The notes under the pieces were generated by a model that saw only the letters and a program-made list of their open reading frames with translations, searched no databases and was not told the DNA's origin. Both the position numbers and the translations under genes were made by a program. A stretch of 14,148 nucleotides of DNA from Actinomycetes bacterium (GTDB lineage: Bacteria; Actinomycetota; Actinomycetes; Prado026), in contig JALOLN010000038.1 of the NCBI GenBank assembly GCA_025455945.1, positions 1 to 14,148 on the forward strand, in the 5' to 3' direction. Positions 6,805 to 14,148 of this stretch are shown piece by piece. The stretch's first letter is position 1; each line of letters opens with the position of its first letter.

Positions 6805-8625
6805 TCAGAAGTTCGACACGACGCTGATCAGCACCTTCTCGATCGACGCCGGGTCGCTGGCGTCGTAGACGGCGGCCTGCGACGCCTCGGCGATGGCGGT
6901 GAGCGCCTCGAGGTCGGCGTCCTCGCCGTAGGCGATCGGGAAGACCCGCACGGAGGTGTCCAGGCTCTCCCCCTCGAGGTCGCGCAGCAGCGAGCTGAGG
7001 TTGTTGTCCGCGGGGTACTCGTTGCGGCCGTCGGTGAGCACGACGATGGCGTTGATCCGGTCGGTGTCGAGGTTGGCGAGCATCTGCTCGTGCGCCTCCC
7101 GCAGGGTCGCGTAGAGGCCGGTGCCGCCCTCGGGGACCAGGCCCGCGACCGCGGACACGATCGTCGGCTGGGTCGTGGCGGCCGGTCCGATCGGCACCCG
7201 CTGCAGCCACGGCTCGCCGTTCGGGCCGAGCCGCGTGCTGAACACCCACAGCCCGACCTCGTCGTCCTTGGCGAAGAGTCCCACCGCCTCGGCCGTGGCC
7301 TCCTGGGCCAGCGCCAGCTTGGTCGCACCGACGCTGGGCACGGGCTCCCCCATCGAGCCGGAGACGTCGAGGACGAGAAGGACCCGGGCCCGCTTGCGCA
7401 GCTGGTCCCACGACCGCTGGACGGCGTCGAGGACCGTCGGCGCGGGGGGGGCGAGCACGGCCGTGGGCCGGTCGGGCAGCATGCCGTTGTCGGGGGTGAT
7501 GACGTCGCCGGGCTCACCTTCGAACGTCCGGAACGCCGCCTCCTGGAACCGCCGCTGCTGGTCCGGTTGCTGGATGTACTCGAGGAAGCCGGCGGCCGCC
7601 GTCCGCTTGACGGCGTCCACCCAGTCCGCGGTGAGCACGACGTAGGGGTTGTCGGAGAGCAGGGTGCCCTCGCGCGGGTAGACGGCCACCAGCGGCACCG
7701 ACGGCTTGGGCGCCTGCCCCAGGGTCTTGGGATCCCCTGACGGGTTGCCCTGGTTGTAGTCCCAGACCGACTTCTCCTCGACGGTGACCGCGGAGACATA
7801 GGTCAGCCCCTGCCCCTCCGTCGCCGCCCGCTGCAGGTTCGCCAGGAAGGTCAGCGTGGTGTCGCCGTAGTGCACGACGGAGGACTCGACCTCCGAGACG
7901 TAGGCGACGGTCTTGGGGTCGGTCACGTCGGCGACGGTCAGGTCGCTGGACAGCCCGGTGGCCGCGAAGTAGGCACCGATCGTCGCGTTCAGCCCCGACG
8001 TGGAGAAGTTGGGGTTGGTCTTGCCGAGCTTGAACCGGCCCCACTCGGGGTGCCCCACCGAGCCCCACCCGGCGGGGTCGCGGGACAGCGCGACCAGGTC
8101 GGTCCAGCCGAGCTCCTTCTCGGGCCAGCCGAGGGCCTGCGCCATGGGCCGCGGCATCGCGAGGACCAGCGGGGTCTGCGCGACGCTCGGCAGGTCCTCC
8201 GGGATGACGTCCGGGGCGTCCCGCTCGGCCAGCCGCTGCCGGACGAGCACGGTCCAGGAGCTCGAGGCCGGGCTCCACACGTCCGGCCGCGGGCCGTCGA
8301 CGTCCTCGTCCCAGCCGCGGGACAGCGCCTCGGCCGCACCGCCGGAGGCCTTCGAGACGACCTGGACGTCGACGCAGCGGCCGTCGGCCTCCGGGCCGGT
8401 CGTGGCGTAGTCGGCGGCCATGTCCCGCAGCAGGGCGGCCTTCTCGCTGGAGGCGGCCACGGTGAGGACGACGCAGTCGCCGGAGGGGCGAGCGCCGGAG
8501 CCGGGCTCGGATCCGGCGGAGCCGCCGTCGCCGTCCCCGGTCAGCAGCCGGACGCCGACGATGAGCAGCAGCCCCACCACCACAGCGACCACCAACGGCA
8601 GCCGACTGCGCGACGACCCGGACAC
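6805..8625 (-). CDS. Membrane-anchored solute-binding/VWA domain fusion protein
   Basis: The 606-residue protein has an N-terminal membrane segment (about 9-27), a Gly/Ser linker, a periplasmic-type solute-binding domain (about 50-385) and a von Willebrand A domain (about 413-606). The binding domain shows VVLTVAASSEKAALL (52-66) and PDVWSPASSSW (114-124), with Cys51 and Cys84 likely able to form a disulphide outside the cell. The VWA domain has a complete metal-binding MIDAS site: DVSGS (D420, S422, S424), T502 in GGTG and D532 in LTDG, so it should bind a divalent metal and an acidic ligand. It probably faces outward, attached by an uncleaved anchor. The ligand and partner are unknown; no transporter permease lies nearby, so classical ABC uptake is unlikely here. 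The GTG start at 8625 has an AGGGGG ribosome binding site 5 bases upstream. Its gene is followed by a membrane/coiled-coil protein. Confidence 0.85.
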   Translation of the reverse strand: MSGSSRSRLPLVVAVVVGLLLIVGVRLLTGDGDGGSAGSEPGSGARPSGDCVVLTVAASSEKAALLRDMAADYATTGPEADGRCVDVQVVSKASGGAAEALSRGWDEDVDGPRPDVWSPASSSWTVLVRQRLAERDAPDVIPEDLPSVAQTPLVLAMPRPMAQALGWPEKELGWTDLVALSRDPAGWGSVGHPEWGRFKLGKTNPNFSTSGLNATIGAYFAATGLSSDLTVADVTDPKTVAYVSEVESSVVHYGDTTLTFLANLQRAATEGQGLTYVSAVTVEEKSVWDYNQGNPSGDPKTLGQAPKPSVPLVAVYPREGTLLSDNPYVVLTADWVDAVKRTAAAGFLEYIQQPDQQRRFQEAAFRTFEGEPGDVITPDNGMLPDRPTAVLAPPAPTVLDAVQRSWDQLRKRARVLLVLDVSGSMGEPVPSVGATKLALAQEATAEAVGLFAKDDEVGLWVFSTRLGPNGEPWLQRVPIGPAATTQPTIVSAVAGLVPEGGTGLYATLREAHEQMLANLDTDRINAIVVLTDGRNEYPADNNLSSLLRDLEGESLDTSVRVFPIAYGEDADLEALTAIAEASQAAVYDASDPASIEKVLISVVSNF

Positions 8626-8695
8626 GGCGGCCCCCTGACGGACGACGGACAGCCTCAGTGTCGCACCCGGTCGGCCACGGCGACGGGCGGCCGTG

Positions 8696-9205
8696 CTACT
8701 CGGCAGGCCAGGCCGCCGTCAGCAGGTCGCGGGTCTCGGTGAGCAGCTGGGGCAGGACCTTGGTCTGGCCGACGACCGGCATGAAGTTGGTGTCCCCGCC
8801 CCAGCGCGGCACCACGTGCTGGTGCAGGTGGCCGGCGATGCCCGCGCCGGCGACAGCCCCCTGGTTCATGCCGATGTTGAACCCCTGGGCCCCCGAGACG
8901 GCTCGCAGGGTGCGCATGGCGGCCTGCGTGAGCTCGCCCAGCTCGGCGACCTCGTCCACCGACAGGTCGGTGTAGTCGGCGACGTGGCGGTACGGGCAGA
9001 GCATGAGGTGCCCGGTGTTGTACGGGTAGCGGTTGAGGACGGCGTACACGAGAGTCCCGCGGGCCACGACGAGCCCGTAGTCGTCGTCCCCGGGAGCCCG
9101 GCAGAACGGGCACCCCTCGCCGGCGAGGTCGTCGGTGGGCTTGCTCTCCCCCCGGATGTAGGCCATCCGGTGCGGCGTCCACAGCCGGTCGAAGGAGTCG
9201 GTCAC
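8696..9205 (-). CDS. HIT family hydrolase/phosphorylase, Ap4A phosphorylase-like
   Basis: The 169-residue protein carries the histidine-triad motif HLHQHVV (126-132; His126, His128, His130), whose last histidine is the catalytic nucleophile in the family. A CPFC pair (Cys32, Cys35), which in related HIT/GalT proteins helps to bind zinc, lies near the N terminus. The stretches RLWTPHRMAYI (7-17), VYAVLNRYPYNTGHLM (53-68) and VVPRWGGDTNFMPVVG (131-146) match the Mycobacterium tuberculosis Rv2613c group, described as diadenosine tetraphosphate phosphorylases. It may therefore degrade Ap4A, an alarmone-like by-product of aminoacyl-tRNA synthetases, which fits its place next to thrS. The GTG start at 9205 overlaps the thrS stop by 4 bases (9202-9205) and keeps the conserved RLWTP N terminus. 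The specific substrate is inferred from similarity, not shown. Confidence 0.9.
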   Translation of the reverse strand: MTDSFDRLWTPHRMAYIRGESKPTDDLAGEGCPFCRAPGDDDYGLVVARGTLVYAVLNRYPYNTGHLMLCPYRHVADYTDLSVDEVAELGELTQAAMRTLRAVSGAQGFNIGMNQGAVAGAGIAGHLHQHVVPRWGGDTNFMPVVGQTKVLPQLLTETRDLLTAAWPAE

Positions 9206-11157
9206 ACCTGCACCCGGTCCCGGATCGCCGCGACGACCTCGGCGACCGCCTCGGCGACCGGGACCCCGTTGCGCTGGGTCCCGTCGCGGAACCGGAACGA
9301 GACCGCGCCGCGGGCGACGTCGTCGTCCCCCGCGATGAGCATGAACGGGACCTTCTGCTTCTGCGCCGTCCGGATCTTCTTCTGCATCCGGTCGTCGGAG
9401 GCGTCCACCTCGACGCGCACGCCGTGCTCGCGCAGCCGCGCGGCGACGTCGTCGAGGTAGGGCACGTGCGCGTCGGTCACGGGGATGCCCACGACCTGGA
9501 CCGGCGCCAGCCAGGGTGGGAAGGCCCCGGCGTAGTGCTCGACGAGGACGCCGAAGAACCGCTCGATCGACCCGAACAGCGCCCGGTGGATCATGATCGG
9601 CCGCTGGCGGGTGCCGTCGGCCGCCTGGAACTCGATGTCGAAGCGCTGCGGCAGCTGGAAGTCGACCTGGATCGTCGACATCTGCCAGGTGCGGCCGATC
9701 GCGTCCTTGGTCTGCACCGAGATCTTGGGCCCGTAGAAGGCCGCACCCCCGGGGTCGGGGACGAGGTCGAGCCCGGACTCCTCGGCCGCCTGGCGCAGCG
9801 CCTCGGTCGCCTCCGCCCAGTCCTCCTGCGCGCCGACGAACTTCTCGCTGTCGTCCCGGGTGGACAGCTCGAGGTAGAAGTCCGTCAGGCCGTAGTCGCG
9901 CAGCAGGTCGAGGACGAAGCCCAGCAGGTTCTTCAGCTCGTCGCCCATCTGCTCCTTCGAGCAGAAGATGTGCGCGTCGTCCTGCGTCATGCCCCGCACG
10001 CGGGTCAGGCCGTGGACCACGCCGGACTTCTCGTAGCGGTAGACGGTGCCGAACTCGAACAGCCGCATGGGCAGCTCGCGGTAGGAGCGGCCGCGGCTGC
10101 GGTAGATGAGGATGTGGAAGGGGCAGTTCATCGGCTTGAGGTAGTACTTGTGCCCCTCGTCGAGCTCCATGGGCGGGTACATGCTGTTCGCGTACCAGCC
10201 GAGGTGGCCCGAGGTCTCGAACAGCCCCTCCTTCGTGATGTGCGGGCTGTTGACGAACTCGTAGCCCGCCTCCTCGTGCCGACGCAGGCTGTAGTCCTCC
10301 ATGACCCGCCGGACGACCCCGCCCTTGGGGTGGAACACGGCCAACCCCGACCCGATCTCCTCCGGGAAGGAGAACAGGTCCAGCTCCACCCCGAGCCGCC
10401 GGTGGTCGCGACGCTCGGCCTCGGCCATGAGCTCGAGGTGCTCCTGAAGTGCTTCGCGGGACTCCCAGGCGGTGCCGTAGATGCGCTGCAGCTGCGGGTT
10501 CTTCTCGCTGCCGCGCCAGTAGGCGGCGGCGGAGCGGGTCAGCCGGAAGGCGGGGATCCGCCGCGTGGTCGGCAGGTGCGGACCTCGGCACAGGTCGCCC
10601 CAGCACCGCTCGCCGGTCCGCGCGTCGACGTTGTCGTAGATGGTGAGCTCGCCGCCGCCGACCTCCATGACGTCCTCGGTGGGGGCCTTCAGGCCGATGA
10701 GCTCGAGCTTGTACGGCTCGTCGGCCAGCTCCGCACGGGCGTCGTCCTCGGTGACCACCCGGCGCGAGAACCGCTGCCCGGCCCGGACGATCTCCTGCAT
10801 CTTCTTCTCGAGACGCTTGAGGTCCTCGGGGGTGAACGGCGTCGCCACGTCGAAGTCGTAGTAGAAGCCGTGCTCGATCGGCGGCCCGATGCCGAGCCTG
10901 GCCTCGGGGAACAGCTCCTGCACGGCCTGCGCCAGCACGTGCGCCGTCGAGTGCCGCAGGACCGCCCGGCCCTCCGGGGAGTCGATGGCCACCGGCTCGA
11001 CGACGTCGCCGTCGGCCAGCACCCGGTCGAGGTCACGCAGCTCGCCGTTGACCCGGGCGACCACCACCGAGCGGTCGTCCTCGACCAGCTCCGCCACGGT
11101 CGTGCCGGCCGCCACGGCACGCACGTCGCCGTTGAGGGTGATCTGGACGTCGGGCAC
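9202..11157 (-). CDS. thrS: Threonine--tRNA ligase
   Basis: ThrRS charges tRNA-Thr with threonine in the cytoplasm and clears mischarged Ser-tRNA-Thr. The 651-residue protein has an N-terminal TGS-like domain (about 1-60), an editing domain with HSTAH (69-73, His69 and His73) and CRGPH (190-194), a class II catalytic core (about 250-545) and an anticodon-binding domain (about 550-645). The three catalytic zinc ligands are present: Cys345 in MNCPFH, His396 in DDAHIF and His524 in IMIHRA. Motif 2 appears as YRYEKSG with RVRGMTQDDAH. Editing and aminoacylation sites both look intact. The GTG at 11157 was chosen because GGAGGAG lies 6 bases upstream; an in-frame ATG at 11202 would add 15 unconserved residues. 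The gene starts a leftward unit and overlaps the HIT gene by 4 bases. I see no T-box leader upstream. Confidence 0.97.
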   Translation of the reverse strand: MPDVQITLNGDVRAVAAGTTVAELVEDDRSVVVARVNGELRDLDRVLADGDVVEPVAIDSPEGRAVLRHSTAHVLAQAVQELFPEARLGIGPPIEHGFYYDFDVATPFTPEDLKRLEKKMQEIVRAGQRFSRRVVTEDDARAELADEPYKLELIGLKAPTEDVMEVGGGELTIYDNVDARTGERCWGDLCRGPHLPTTRRIPAFRLTRSAAAYWRGSEKNPQLQRIYGTAWESREALQEHLELMAEAERRDHRRLGVELDLFSFPEEIGSGLAVFHPKGGVVRRVMEDYSLRRHEEAGYEFVNSPHITKEGLFETSGHLGWYANSMYPPMELDEGHKYYLKPMNCPFHILIYRSRGRSYRELPMRLFEFGTVYRYEKSGVVHGLTRVRGMTQDDAHIFCSKEQMGDELKNLLGFVLDLLRDYGLTDFYLELSTRDDSEKFVGAQEDWAEATEALRQAAEESGLDLVPDPGGAAFYGPKISVQTKDAIGRTWQMSTIQVDFQLPQRFDIEFQAADGTRQRPIMIHRALFGSIERFFGVLVEHYAGAFPPWLAPVQVVGIPVTDAHVPYLDDVAARLREHGVRVEVDASDDRMQKKIRTAQKQKVPFMLIAGDDDVARGAVSFRFRDGTQRNGVPVAEAVAEVVAAIRDRVQV

Positions 11158-11170
11158 GACAGGCTCCTCC
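11158..11170 (-). promoter_or_regulatory. Ribosome binding site that fixes the thrS start
   Basis: On the minus strand GGAGGAG (11170 to 11164) sits 6 bases before the GTG at 11157. This supports the shorter start over the in-frame ATG at 11202, which has no comparable site and would add a segment absent from other ThrRS proteins. Confidence 0.75.
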
Positions 11171-11242
11171 TGACGGTGACGGGGCAGCAACCCCCGGTGC
11201 ACCGATCGTATCGGCCACCCACCAGGGGCCCCCCGCCTGCTC

Positions 11243-11263
11243 CACGTTCCGTGATCGAACGTG
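11243..11263. promoter_or_regulatory. Perfect inverted repeat, candidate operator
   Basis: CACGTTC and GAACGTG form perfect 7-base arms around a 7-base spacer, centred on 11253. It lies about 86 bases upstream of thrS and about 180 bases upstream of the secreted protein gene. The size and symmetry suit a dimeric repressor. It contains a TCGAAC half like the actinobacterial LexA box, but the matching half is missing. The low-loop symmetry is not followed by a T tract, so it is not a terminator. Confidence 0.4.
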
Positions 11264-11443
11264 TACGGAGAGGCAGCACCGCTCCACCAGCCGAGGGAGG
11301 GGGGTCGACCGCACGTTGGCCCTTCCCGCCCGAACGGCTGACGGTCGCGCGAGACCCCCCTGGCTAGCCTCGACAGCGAGGGACGGAGCCATCGGCTCGG
11401 CCCTCAGCGGTCCAGCCACAGCACCCGAGCGAAAGTCGTGACG

Positions 11444-14148
11444 ATGAAGAAGATGGGTCTGCGTTGGGGCTCCATGACGAGCACCCTCGCCGTGCTGGCG
11501 CTGGTCGCCGGCACCGTGTCCGCAGTGACCGTGGCGACCGCCCCGGAGGCGGCGGCGGCGCAGCCGGTGCCCGGTCACTCCAGCCTCGTGCCCCAGGTGC
11601 CCCGCAAGAACACCCCGCGGATCAGCAGCGGCGAGATCTGGGACATCGAGGTCGTGCCGCAGCTCAACCGGGTCTTCATCGCCGGCACCTTCACCTCGCT
11701 GGCCAACACGACCGGCACGACGACGACGGTCAACCAGCGCTACCTCGCGTCGTACAACCTCAGCACCGGTCTCATCGACACGGCCTTCCGGCCGACGTTC
11801 AACGGCGGAGTCAGCGCCGTCGAGGCGTCCCCTGACGGCACCAAGCTGTTCGTGGGTGGCACCTTCAGCACGGTCAACGGGGTAGCCCGGCAGAAGGTCG
11901 CCAGCCTCAACCTCACCACCGGTGCCCCGGTGACGACCTTCGCGTTCACCCGCAGCACGAACAACCAGGTGACCGCCCTGGCCGCCACGAACACCACCCT
12001 GTACGTCGGTGGGAAGTTCACCCGGATCAACGGTGTGCTGCGGACCGGCCTGGCGGCAGTCAACGCCTCGACGGGTGCCATCGACACCGGATTCACCAAC
12101 AACTTGTCCGGCGGCATCGGGGTCAACGGGGCGCTCACCGTCCAGCAGCTCAAGCTGACGCACGACGAGACCAAGCTGCTCGTCGTCCACACCGGCCGCC
12201 AGATCGCCGGGCAGGACCGCCTCGGCGTCGGCCTCATCAACACCCAGACCAAGCAGCTGCTGCCCTGGCGCACCCGGCTGTGGGACGAGAACCTCGCGAT
12301 CGTCGGCGGCGTCCAGCGCATCTACGCCGGCGACATCGCTCCTGACGACTCCTACTTCGTCGTGGGCAGCGGGTCCGGCGGCGACCGGCCGCCGATCAGC
12401 GACACCGCCATCGCCTACCCCATCGAGGGCGGGGACTTCGTCGAGCCGCTGTGGATCTCCCGCATGTTCGACAGCGTGTACTCGATCGCCATCACCGAGA
12501 AGGCCGTCTACGTCGGCGGCCACTTCAGCTGGAACGAGTCGCCCACGGCTGACCAGCCGTGGCCCGGCCTCGACAACGTCGGCTACGGCACCGGGCAGGG
12601 CCTCAGCGGCTACGGCCTGGGCGACCAGGTGGTGCGCCGCGACCACATCGGCGCGCTGAACCCGGTCGACGGCACCGCGCTCGAGTGGAACCCCGGCTCG
12701 AACTCCTTCGAGGGCAACAAGGCCATGGAGGCCACGGCTCGCGGTCTGTTCGTCGGCGGCGACGGCATGTTCCAGGGCGGCGTCCGCACCGGCCGGGTGG
12801 CCTTCTACGACCTCAACTCGGTCCCGGCGCCGTCCACCACCGACACGACCATCGACACCCCGATCGAGGGGCGCGTCGTGACCGGTGGTGCTGAGTTCAC
12901 GATCCAGGGCACCGCGAAGAACCCGCAGGGCATCCGCCGGGTCCAGGTGGAGATCCAGGACCGTGACTCCAAGCAGTACCTGCAGGACGACGGCGTCTCC
13001 TGGGGCCGCGCGAACAACTTCTACGCCACCCTCGGTGCCGGCACGACCAACCGCAGCTGGTCCCTGCCCGTGACGATCGCCGGCAACCGCAACCTGCAGA
13101 TCATGGCGAAGACCTACGGGACCAACGGCGTCAACGACGCGACCAAGGCCATCAAGAAGATCGAGTCGTTCAGCCTGGACGACGCGACGCCGACGACCTC
13201 GATCAACGGGCCGAGCGGGATCCAGACGAGCACGACGTTCACCATGACGGGGACGGCGTCCGACGACCACGGAGTCAACGCGCTCACCTACTGGTTCCGC
13301 GACGAGAACCAGCAGTACCTGCAGAACGATGGGACCGTCGCGCCCATCCACAACACCTTCCGCGGGACGCCGGACGTCATCGGCGCCACCTCGGCCACCT
13401 GGTCCTACGAGGTCACGCTGCCGCACGAGGGCATCTGGCGCGGCAGCGCGACGGCGATCGACGACGCCGGCCAGGCGGACCTGCGCAGCGCCACGCGCGA
13501 CTTCACGATCAACTCCAACGCGGTGGCACCCACGGTGACCATCACCCAGCCGGTGGCGATGACGCCGCCGTTCACGGTCCCGACCCTCGTCGTGGCCCCC
13601 GGCGCACCGATCACCTTCTCGGGCACCGCCACGGACGACGAGTCCCTGCGCACGGTGGAGATCACGCTGCGCAACAGCACCACCCGCGAGAACCTCGGTG
13701 CCGACGGCACGTGGGGGGCCGGCGTGGCCTCGGGCAGCTACCGGGTCTCCCCGGCGGGCCTCAGCGCGCCCAGCTACAACTGGTCGTACACGACACCGTT
13801 CAACCTCACCCCCGGCTCGTACTCCTTCACCGTGCGTGCGACGGACAACGACGACCTCAGCACGTCGTCGTCCAACCAAGGCCGGCTCACCATCAGCGCC
13901 CAGGTGCCCGGTGACAGCCCGCCGGACGGCCTGCTCGGCACGACCGGGACCCTGGCCGTCACCGACCCGGCGATCACCCTCGCCGGGACGGCCACGGACG
14001 ACAAGGGCGTCGCCGGCCTGAAGGTCACCGTGTTCGACAACGACACGGGCCGGTACATGCAGGACAACGGCACGATGACCTCCGGGTACAACACCCTGGA
14101 CAACGCGACGCTGACCGTGCCCAACGGGACCAGCACCGCGTGGTCGCT
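11444..14148 (+). CDS. Large secreted beta-propeller/Ig-like repeat protein, N-terminal 901 residues
   Basis: The frame is open from 11444 to the end, so the C terminus is missing. A signal peptide occupies about residues 1-39 (Lys/Arg n-region, hydrophobic 14-33, likely cut after AAA at 39), so the protein is exported. Residues about 60-460 hold propeller-like repeats with (F/Y)-(V/I)-(G/A)-G-x-F cores at 78, 136, 187, 356 and 436, and a linking motif such as LASYNLSTG or VASLNLTTG; this resembles actinobacterial delta-60/kelch-like surface proteins. From about 466, Ig-like repeats follow. I see no cysteine in the visible part, usual for exported actinobacterial proteins. A surface or matrix/adhesion role is inference. 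The ATG at 11444 gives the best signal peptide, but GTG 11438 and ATG 11453 are in frame and no strong ribosome binding site is seen. An anchor or enzymatic domain may lie beyond the window. Confidence 0.8.
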   Translation, partial: MKKMGLRWGSMTSTLAVLALVAGTVSAVTVATAPEAAAAQPVPGHSSLVPQVPRKNTPRISSGEIWDIEVVPQLNRVFIAGTFTSLANTTGTTTTVNQRYLASYNLSTGLIDTAFRPTFNGGVSAVEASPDGTKLFVGGTFSTVNGVARQKVASLNLTTGAPVTTFAFTRSTNNQVTALAATNTTLYVGGKFTRINGVLRTGLAAVNASTGAIDTGFTNNLSGGIGVNGALTVQQLKLTHDETKLLVVHTGRQIAGQDRLGVGLINTQTKQLLPWRTRLWDENLAIVGGVQRIYAGDIAPDDSYFVVGSGSGGDRPPISDTAIAYPIEGGDFVEPLWISRMFDSVYSIAITEKAVYVGGHFSWNESPTADQPWPGLDNVGYGTGQGLSGYGLGDQVVRRDHIGALNPVDGTALEWNPGSNSFEGNKAMEATARGLFVGGDGMFQGGVRTGRVAFYDLNSVPAPSTTDTTIDTPIEGRVVTGGAEFTIQGTAKNPQGIRRVQVEIQDRDSKQYLQDDGVSWGRANNFYATLGAGTTNRSWSLPVTIAGNRNLQIMAKTYGTNGVNDATKAIKKIESFSLDDATPTTSINGPSGIQTSTTFTMTGTASDDHGVNALTYWFRDENQQYLQNDGTVAPIHNTFRGTPDVIGATSATWSYEVTLPHEGIWRGSATAIDDAGQADLRSATRDFTINSNAVAPTVTITQPVAMTPPFTVPTLVVAPGAPITFSGTATDDESLRTVEITLRNSTTRENLGADGTWGAGVASGSYRVSPAGLSAPSYNWSYTTPFNLTPGSYSFTVRATDNDDLSTSSSNQGRLTISAQVPGDSPPDGLLGTTGTLAVTDPAITLAGTATDDKGVAGLKVTVFDNDTGRYMQDNGTMTSGYNTLDNATLTVPNGTSTAWS
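11672..12778 (+). repeat. Beta-propeller-like repeats in the secreted protein
   Basis: Five copies of a short core appear in the protein: VFIAGTF (77), LFVGGTF (135), LYVGGKF (186), VYVGGHF (355) and LFVGGDG (435). The first three are spaced 58 and 51 residues, as expected for consecutive propeller blades; the last two flank longer, less regular sections. Several are followed by a turn such as STVNG or TRING, then a strand with ASLN or AAVN. Blade number and closure cannot be judged by eye. Confidence 0.6.
12839..14146 (+). repeat. Four tandem Ig-like repeats in the secreted protein
   Basis: Each repeat opens with a G-T-A-x-(D/N) motif and carries a D-G or N-G turn about 25 residues later: GTAKN with YLQDDG (489-517), GTASD with YLQNDG (603-630), GTATD with NLGADG (727-755) and GTATD with YMQDNG (848-876). 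Spacing is 114, 124 and 121 residues, the size of a bacterial Ig-like or cadherin-like domain. The Asp-rich turns could bind calcium, which is inference. The fourth is cut by the window end. Confidence 0.7.

Larger units (their letters stand above)
11158..11443. promoter_or_regulatory. Divergent intergenic region between thrS and the secreted protein gene
   Basis: These 286 bases must hold the promoters for thrS (minus) and the secreted protein (plus). On the minus strand TACGAT (11210 to 11205) is a possible -10 about 50 bases before the thrS GTG. On the plus strand TAGCCT (11365-11370) is a possible -10 for the secreted protein, followed at once by two small hairpins, CCTCG/CGAGG (11368-11381) and GAGCC/GGCTC (11386-11398), that would sit in or near its 5' leader. 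No good -35 is seen for either. No open frame, tRNA or T-box was recognised. Confidence 0.4.

Noticed and set aside
11255..11270. Possible LexA (SOS) box near TCGAAC
   Set aside because: The left half matches the actinobacterial consensus, but the right half reads ACGGAG instead of GTTCGA, so it is not a credible LexA site.
11158..11360. T-box riboswitch upstream of thrS
   Set aside because: I found no specifier-loop or antiterminator-like structure; the inverted repeat here is short and lacks a T tract.
9424..11367. Open frame of 647 codons antisense to thrS
   Set aside because: A shadow of thrS with biased composition; thrS carries all catalytic and zinc-binding residues.
11033..13879. 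Open frame of 948 codons antisense to the secreted protein gene and thrS start
   Set aside because: It is Arg/Gly/Val-rich with no recognisable domain, spans two real genes, and long antisense frames are expected at this GC content. The plus-strand frame has a signal peptide and clear repeats.

Overview
The window is very GC-rich DNA with dense, overlapping genes, many GTG starts and long spurious antisense frames. These are marks of an actinobacterial chromosome. A complete pgsA / PatA-type acyltransferase / pimA set for phosphatidylinositol mannosides (PIMs), plus an Ap4A-phosphorylase-like HIT gene and a fusA2-type EF-G paralogue, confirm Actinobacteria. A Micrococcales-type or similar soil/marine actinobacterium is plausible, but the genus cannot be fixed from sequence alone.

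Layout, left to right. (1) 1-3663, minus strand: a tightly packed unit read leftward from pgsA. It runs pgsA (PI-phosphate synthase), PIM acyltransferase, pimA (mannosyltransferase), a LemA-like membrane-anchored protein and the start of a YerB/DUF3048-like lipoprotein that leaves the window. The first four genes are joined by 4-base stop/start overlaps. (2) 3664-3821: divergent promoter region. (3) 3822-5978, plus strand: a lone EF-G-like GTPase (EF-G2/FusA2 type) whose G3 motif reads DTPGY rather than DTPGH. (4) 6000-11157, minus strand: a second leftward unit, thrS, HIT protein (overlapping by 4 bases), then a membrane-anchored solute-binding/VWA fusion protein and a 262-aa membrane/coiled-coil protein of unknown function. 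(5) 11158-11443: a 286-base divergent intergenic region with a perfect 7+7 inverted repeat. (6) 11444 to the end, plus strand: the first 901 codons of a large secreted protein, with a signal peptide, a beta-propeller-like region of FVGGxF repeats, then at least four Ig-like repeats; it is still open at the window end.

Functionally, the left unit makes the PIM anchor on the inner membrane and couples it to two envelope proteins of unclear role. The right unit opens with translation and nucleotide-signal genes (thrS, HIT) and continues into a poorly understood envelope pair. In mycobacteria the HIT gene lies directly upstream of pgsA; here the VWA pair and fusA2 sit between them. The least explained parts are the VWA-fusion/coiled-coil pair, the LemA-like plus DUF3048 tail of the PIM operon, and the long secreted repeat protein. 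I saw no RNA genes, insertion sequences, CRISPR arrays or phage genes.
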